Shown piece after piece: positions 5,970 to 9,186 of a DNA stretch of 9,186 nucleotides. The notes below the pieces were generated by a model, which worked only from the letters and a program-made list of their open reading frames with translations, made no database searches and was not told the DNA's origin. Positions within the stretch are counted from its first letter, which is position 1, and every line of letters begins with the position of its first letter. The stretch lies in contig JANXCJ010000040.1 in assembly GCA_025060275.1 (NCBI GenBank), positions 1-9,186 of the forward strand. Reading direction: 5' to 3'. Origin of the DNA: Bacteroidia bacterium. GTDB taxonomy: Bacteria; Bacteroidota; Bacteroidia; SpSt-205. The translations under genes and the position numbers were made by a program.

Positions 5970-7331
5970 ATGATAGTCAAGCAGTTTTTTGACGAGCCTC
6001 TCGCTCAGTATGGTTATGCTATTATCAGCGAAGGAGAAATGGCTGTAATAGACCCCGGTAGAGACGAGCGTCCCTACTTAGAACTTGCTGAAGCACTCGG
6101 AGCCCATATTATAGCTTCCTGTCTCACGCATCCTCATGCCGATTTTGTAAGTAGCTATTGGGCAATCGCTCAAAAGACAGGGGCCAAAGTGTACGCCAGT
6201 GCGCTGATTGGGCTGCAAGTGCCATACATTGGACTTCAAGATGGAGATGAAATCAAAGTAGGAAAAGTAAAGCTCAAAGCTTACCTTACACCAGGGCATT
6301 CACCCGATAGCATGACCTATGTGCTGTATGATGAAGAAGGAAAAGAGTATGCAGCTTTCACAGGTGATTGGCTCTTTATTGGTGACGTAGGACGGGCTGA
6401 CCTACGCTCAAAAGCCGGAAACATAAGGAAGCAGCAAGAAGAGCAAGCTCGAGACATGTACCGGAGCCTCCGCAGTATGTTCAAGCTACTCAAAGACACT
6501 ACACTTGTTTATCCCGCTCATGGGGCAGGCACACTCTGTGGGAAAGCCCTAAAGCAATTCAACGCTAGCACCATCGGCGTAGAGCGCATAGACAACTGGG
6601 CGGTCATCCTGGCTCATCAGACAGATGAGGAAACCTTCGTACAAGCGCTAGTTACAGGTCAGCCTCATATCCCTAAGTATTTCCCTAATAGTGTGGAAGT
6701 AAATCGTGCCGGACCCAAGGGATACATGGAAGCTCTCCAAAGCATCCCACGACTCGGAAAGCTCACGGCTGATTCAGCCCGTACCATGGACCGAAACTTT
6801 CTCATAGTGGATGCAAGACCCGCTCATCTCTTTAGAAAAGGGCACCTTAGGGGAGCTTTCAATATTCCTCTGAGCAAGAGCTTTAACACCTGGTTAGGTA
6901 CGCTGATAGGCCCCCAAGAGCCTTACTACCTGATAGTAAGCTCCGAGGCTGCTTATGAGACTGCTATCCATCAGATTCTATCCATAGGTTATGAAGCCAC
7001 CCTTAGGGGAGTATTCATAGGGGTAGAGTACGCAGAAGAGAGCGGACCTGAAATCTTCCCTAATCCCGAACTTCTCCGCCAAGATGGTCAAAGTTATACA
7101 GTGGTAGATGTACGCAGCTCAGAGGAAGCAGCAGTTTCTCGTCCTGTAGCTCACTCAATTAACATAGATTTAGCAGAGCTGAGGGAGCGCCTTCAAGAAG
7201 TTCCTAAAAATAAGCCTATCGCCGTCCACTGCGCAGGAGGCTACCGCTCAGCAATAGGTAGCAGTATCCTCCTTGCCGCGGGATATTCATCTGTGTATGA
7301 CATTGGTGAGGGAGTCCTTCAACTTACTTAG
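5970..7331 (+). CDS. Persulfide dioxygenase-rhodanese fusion (CstB/ETHE1-like MBL fold)
   Basis: From ATG 5970 (AAGG just upstream) the protein has 453 residues; the frame opens at a TTG at 5925 that overlaps the previous gene, which I reject. Residues 1-~235 are a metallo-beta-lactamase fold starting MIVKQFFDEPLAQYGYAII. Metal-site residues are H54 and H56 with D58 (THPHADF), H110 (TPGHSPDS), D133 (TGDWLF) and H184 (YPAHGAG). ETHE1-type persulfide dioxygenases bind one iron with two His and one Asp, equivalent to H54, H110 and D133. F59 replaces the last His of HxHxDH, as in other MBL-rhodanese fusions. C190 in GTLCGK sits where CstB has a functional Cys. Residues ~262-355 are a rhodanese fold lacking the cysteine (S324-S325 there), and ~365-453 an active one (HCAGGYRSA, C421). 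This order, dioxygenase, pseudo-rhodanese, rhodanese, matches CstB, which oxidises low-molecular-weight persulfides and forms thiosulfate. It is last in the rhodanese operon. Confidence 0.88.
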   Translation: MIVKQFFDEPLAQYGYAIISEGEMAVIDPGRDERPYLELAEALGAHIIASCLTHPHADFVSSYWAIAQKTGAKVYASALIGLQVPYIGLQDGDEIKVGKVKLKAYLTPGHSPDSMTYVLYDEEGKEYAAFTGDWLFIGDVGRADLRSKAGNIRKQQEEQARDMYRSLRSMFKLLKDTTLVYPAHGAGTLCGKALKQFNASTIGVERIDNWAVILAHQTDEETFVQALVTGQPHIPKYFPNSVEVNRAGPKGYMEALQSIPRLGKLTADSARTMDRNFLIVDARPAHLFRKGHLRGAFNIPLSKSFNTWLGTLIGPQEPYYLIVSSEAAYETAIHQILSIGYEATLRGVFIGVEYAEESGPEIFPNPELLRQDGQSYTVVDVRSSEEAAVSRPVAHSINIDLAELRERLQEVPKNKPIAVHCAGGYRSAIGSSILLAAGYSSVYDIGEGVLQLT

Positions 7332-7488
7332 AGTAAGCTTTCCCTAGAACGGGCATAATCCTATCTCCCTCCTGAGCAAAGAGTCGGGCCAGCTCAGCAA
7401 TATAGGGGCAGGATACTTTCCTTGTACCCTCGGGAAGAGCACTGACAGAGACCCCAAAAACAGGCCATAGGGGGCACGAGCTATCTTT
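7324..7488 (-). other. Protein-like open frame without a start codon, between convergent operons
   Basis: Downstream of murB, in another frame, 54 sense codons run between a TAG at 7489-7491 and a TAA at 7324-7326. The translation has a natural-looking composition (ALPEGTRKV, then the helix-like PYIAELARLFAQEGDRIM, ending LGKAYSK), but has no upstream ATG, GTG or TTG; the only ATG is ten codons before the stop. It overlaps the murB tail by a few bases and the end of the persulfide dioxygenase gene by 8. An ATG at about 7466 in the murB frame could feed it only through a frameshift. It could be a gene remnant, a frameshifted small gene or chance. No function can be assigned. Confidence 0.25.
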
Positions 7489-8488
7489 CTATGGGAAAGA
7501 GGATACGCACCTCTGGCTCCAGTAGCACCCCCCATTTCTCATACACCTTTGTTTGTACATACTGAGCCAGCCCCCAAATGTCCTGGGGAATGGCTGAGCC
7601 CGTATTCACAATTACAAGGGGTTGACGCACATGCACCTGCGCACCTCCCACGCGATAACCTTTCAGCCCCGCTCTGTCTATTAGCCAAGCTGCAGGTACC
7701 TTGAAGAACCCTGCACCATGAGGGTAAAATGGCACATCAGGGGCTTTCGCCTTCAAACTCGCAAGTTCAGCTTCAGATAAAACGGGATTCTTGAAGAAGC
7801 TCCCTGCACTACCCTGAGAAGGTAGCTTTTCACTCCGTATGGCTCTAACCGTCTCATAAAGACACCAAGGGTCCTGCTTTCTGGTAGAGTCTATCCTTTG
7901 ATTCACATCAGGGTAGGAAAGAACGGGCTCAAATCTTTTCTTTAGCCGAAGCACTACTCGTGTAATTATGAACTGGTCTTGCCATGCGGATTTTTGAAAG
8001 AGGCTTGTTCTGTATCCCATTTCGCAAGCCTCAGCAGGAATAGTCTGCCAGTCTTCAATTCGCCGATTCCACCCTCGCACCTCCACAAGAAAGGGGGCAA
8101 GTTCTATCCCATACGCACCTATATTTTGTACCACTGCACCTCCTACACTTCCAGGGATACCTGCTAAATTTTCTAATCCATGCCACCCACGGGCGATACA
8201 CAACCGAACCCACGCATCCCAATTTTCCCCCGCAAATACTTCAACTTCCACACCATCAGTATTTTCGGCGCGCACTTTATACCCTTTGAGGTCTCGTGTA
8301 GAAAGGACTACTGGCATGGGTCCCAGGGGAAGTATGTTACTACCCTCTCCAATTATGTAATCAGCCCTCCTTGCTAGCGTGGGTACCTCTTCTTCCCTTG
8401 TGGGTAAAAGGAGTGCTTTGGCTGTTACAGGTAGGGAAAAAGTATGATATTCACGCAGAAGTATCCCCCCAGATGCGGCGGCGCACAC
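7481..8488 (-). CDS. murB: UDP-N-acetylenolpyruvoylglucosamine reductase MurB (type I)
   Basis: MurB reduces UDP-GlcNAc-enolpyruvate to UDP-MurNAc with NADPH and FAD in cytoplasmic peptidoglycan precursor synthesis. The 335-residue protein has the FAD-binding segments GEGSNIL (47-53) and LENLAGIPGSVGGAVVQNIG, the Arg of GYRTSLF (R160), the catalytic serine loop GSAGSFFKNP (S230), the Asp-Arg-Ala-Gly-Leu-Lys-Gly segment from 271 and the terminal LEPEVR with catalytic Glu324. The spacing of Arg, Ser and Glu is almost the same as in E. coli MurB (159, 229, 325), so it is type I and full length. The start is a GTG at 8488 inside the anti-sigma gene, with a good Shine-Dalgarno AGGAG 10 bases before it; there is no ATG nearby. 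It overlaps the upstream gene by 38 bases and so is probably co-translated with it. Position in a sigma/anti-sigma operon is unusual but may just be chance co-transcription. Confidence 0.96.
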   Translation of the reverse strand: MCAAASGGILLREYHTFSLPVTAKALLLPTREEEVPTLARRADYIIGEGSNILPLGPMPVVLSTRDLKGYKVRAENTDGVEVEVFAGENWDAWVRLCIARGWHGLENLAGIPGSVGGAVVQNIGAYGIELAPFLVEVRGWNRRIEDWQTIPAEACEMGYRTSLFQKSAWQDQFIITRVVLRLKKRFEPVLSYPDVNQRIDSTRKQDPWCLYETVRAIRSEKLPSQGSAGSFFKNPVLSEAELASLKAKAPDVPFYPHGAGFFKVPAAWLIDRAGLKGYRVGGAQVHVRQPLVIVNTGSAIPQDIWGLAQYVQTKVYEKWGVLLEPEVRILFPIER

Positions 8489-8762
8489 GAGCGATAATCT
8501 CCTGCGTCTCGTGACTAACTTGCTTCCAACTCCGAGAAAGTAGCTGCCGAAGCTGCTTCTCTAACCTGTACTGCTCTGCACAATACTCACACTGGGAGAT
8601 AAGCTGCTCTACCTCATCCCGTGCTTTTCCCTTAAGCTGCCCATCTAAGAAAAGCTCCAACTTCTGAATAATCTCCTCACACTCCTGCTCCGAATAAGGA
8701 GAGCCAGGACGATATACCCCAAACTTAGTCTTCCGGAAGCTCATATCCATGGGAAACAGCAT
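8451..8762 (-). CDS. RsrA-like zinc-binding anti-sigma factor (ZAS family), zinc His replaced by Leu
   Basis: The 103-residue protein follows an ECF sigma gene and has the ZAS/zf-HC2 pattern: CEEIIQKLELFLDGQL, then RDEVEQLISQCEYC and a helix EQYRLEKQLRQLL. In Streptomyces RsrA zinc is held by C11, H37, C41 and C44. Here C28, C58 and C61 fall at identical spacing, but the residue at the His position is L54 (codon CTT). I see no nearby replacement His; the only His is near residue 84. It probably binds the sigma factor in the cytoplasm and releases it on thiol oxidation, as RsrA does, but the altered site makes zinc binding and redox sensing uncertain. No transmembrane segment is present, consistent with a soluble anti-sigma factor. 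ATG 8762 overlaps the sigma gene by 38 bases; ATGs at 8750 or 8744 are alternatives. The 3' end overlaps murB by 38 bases. Confidence 0.8.
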   Translation of the reverse strand: MLFPMDMSFRKTKFGVYRPGSPYSEQECEEIIQKLELFLDGQLKGKARDEVEQLISQCEYCAEQYRLEKQLRQLLSRSWKQVSHETQEIIARVRRRIWGDTSA

Positions 8763-9186
8763 ATTCTAACAGCATCTCTCGTAGTATTTTCCGCGCACGA
8801 TGAGAACGAATAGTCCCTACAGGAATCTTTAGTAAGTGGCTAATCTCCTTGTAGGAAAAACCCTCTACATCTGCTAACATGACTATCACCCGAAACTCCT
8901 CAGGCAAGTGCATGAGAGCCTTTGTAACCTCATCTCCAAAGTTACCCTCAACGGGGTCTTGATAGTGGTGGTAAGCATATACGTCCTCTGCATCGTAAAT
9001 GCTATTTTCATTGTGAGCTTCTAATGAGAGGGGCTGCTTGCTTGCTTTTCGGTAATAATTAATAAAGGTATTGCGTAGTATGCGAAAGACCCATGCTTTC
9101 GCATTCGTAGAGGGCTTATACTGATAAAGAAAGCGATAGGCTCTAAATAAAGTCTCCTGCGCTAGGTCCCGAGCAACATCCCTATC
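8725..9186 (-). CDS. ECF sigma factor, SigR/SigH-like (ECF12-type), 5' end outside window
   Basis: The frame is open from the window edge; 153 residues are visible and the N-terminal part of region 2 is missing. Region 2 contains DLAQETLFRAYRFLYQYKPS and AKAWVFRILRNTFINYYRK, close to the SigR/SigH signature 'DL-QET-KAYR ... GTN-KAWL-RIL-NTFIN-YRK'. Region 4 contains ALMHLPEEFRVIVMLADVEG, FSYKEISHLLKIPVGTIRSH and RKILREML, a helix-turn-helix that reads the -35 element. An ATG at 8913 lies inside region 4 and is not a start. SigR-type sigma factors control thioredoxin and other thiol-repair genes and are held by an RsrA anti-sigma factor, which fits the next gene. Its likely targets include its own operon, but the promoter is not visible here. 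Assignment to ECF12 rests on recalled motifs. Confidence 0.88.
   Translation of the reverse strand, partial: DRDVARDLAQETLFRAYRFLYQYKPSTNAKAWVFRILRNTFINYYRKASKQPLSLEAHNENSIYDAEDVYAYHHYQDPVEGNFGDEVTKALMHLPEEFRVIVMLADVEGFSYKEISHLLKIPVGTIRSHRARKILREMLLEYAVSHGYELPED

Noticed and set aside
7323..7337. CTTAC / GTAAG inverted repeat after the persulfide dioxygenase gene as a terminator
   Set aside because: The stem is only 5 base pairs and no T-run follows.
8725..8913. Short 62-codon gene starting at ATG 8913
   Set aside because: The frame is open to the window edge, and the upstream translation is sigma region 2; this is the sigma factor's C-terminus.
1..9186. CRISPR arrays, tRNA/rRNA genes, insertion sequences, attachment sites
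   Set aside because: I saw no regularly spaced direct repeats, no cloverleaf-like segments, no transposase motifs and no flanking inverted repeats.

Overview
The window looks like chromosomal DNA from a member of the Bacteroidota (FCB group). Three things point there: a secreted protein ending in what looks like a type IX secretion C-terminal sorting domain, promoter-like elements of the Bacteroidota type (TTG, about 20 bases, TAnnTTTG), and several start codons with poor Shine-Dalgarno sequences. The genes are tightly packed, with overlaps of 4 to 38 bases. I see no insertion sequence, phage gene, tRNA, rRNA or CRISPR array.

Layout. (1) 2-532 (+): the tail of a COG1331/YyaL-type protein cut by the window edge, convergent with (2) 529-1275 (-): an unrecognised probable outer-membrane beta-barrel protein. 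(3) 1317-1943 (+): a Sua5/YciO/YrdC-fold protein. (4) 2010-3092 (+): a double zinc-ribbon protein with a C-terminal membrane anchor. (5) 3148-5108 (+): a bicistronic unit with its own promoter and a strong intrinsic terminator, made of a small secreted protein translationally coupled (ATGA) to a CUB-like, cysteine-rich T9SS cargo protein. (6) 5211-7331 (+): a sulfur-handling operon with an exported rhodanese, a cytoplasmic rhodanese and a CstB-like fusion of persulfide dioxygenase, inactive rhodanese and active rhodanese. (7) 9186-7481 (-): an operon with an ECF sigma factor (5' end outside the window), an RsrA-like anti-sigma factor and murB, each overlapping the next by 38 bases.

How the genes may work together. 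The 5211-7331 operon has the parts for moving sulfane sulfur between periplasm and cytoplasm and oxidising persulfides to sulfite, with possible thiosulfate formation at the C-terminal rhodanese. No sulfide:quinone oxidoreductase is present here. The converging sigma/anti-sigma pair resembles the thiol-stress SigR/RsrA system. Its anti-sigma factor keeps the three cysteines at RsrA spacing but has Leu where the zinc-binding His is expected. Any regulatory link between the two operons is inference.

The items most worth a second look are the altered RsrA-like zinc site, the three-rhodanese persulfide operon, the TAnnTTTG elements lying only 4 to 7 bases before start codons, and a protein-like open frame without a start codon between the convergent operons.
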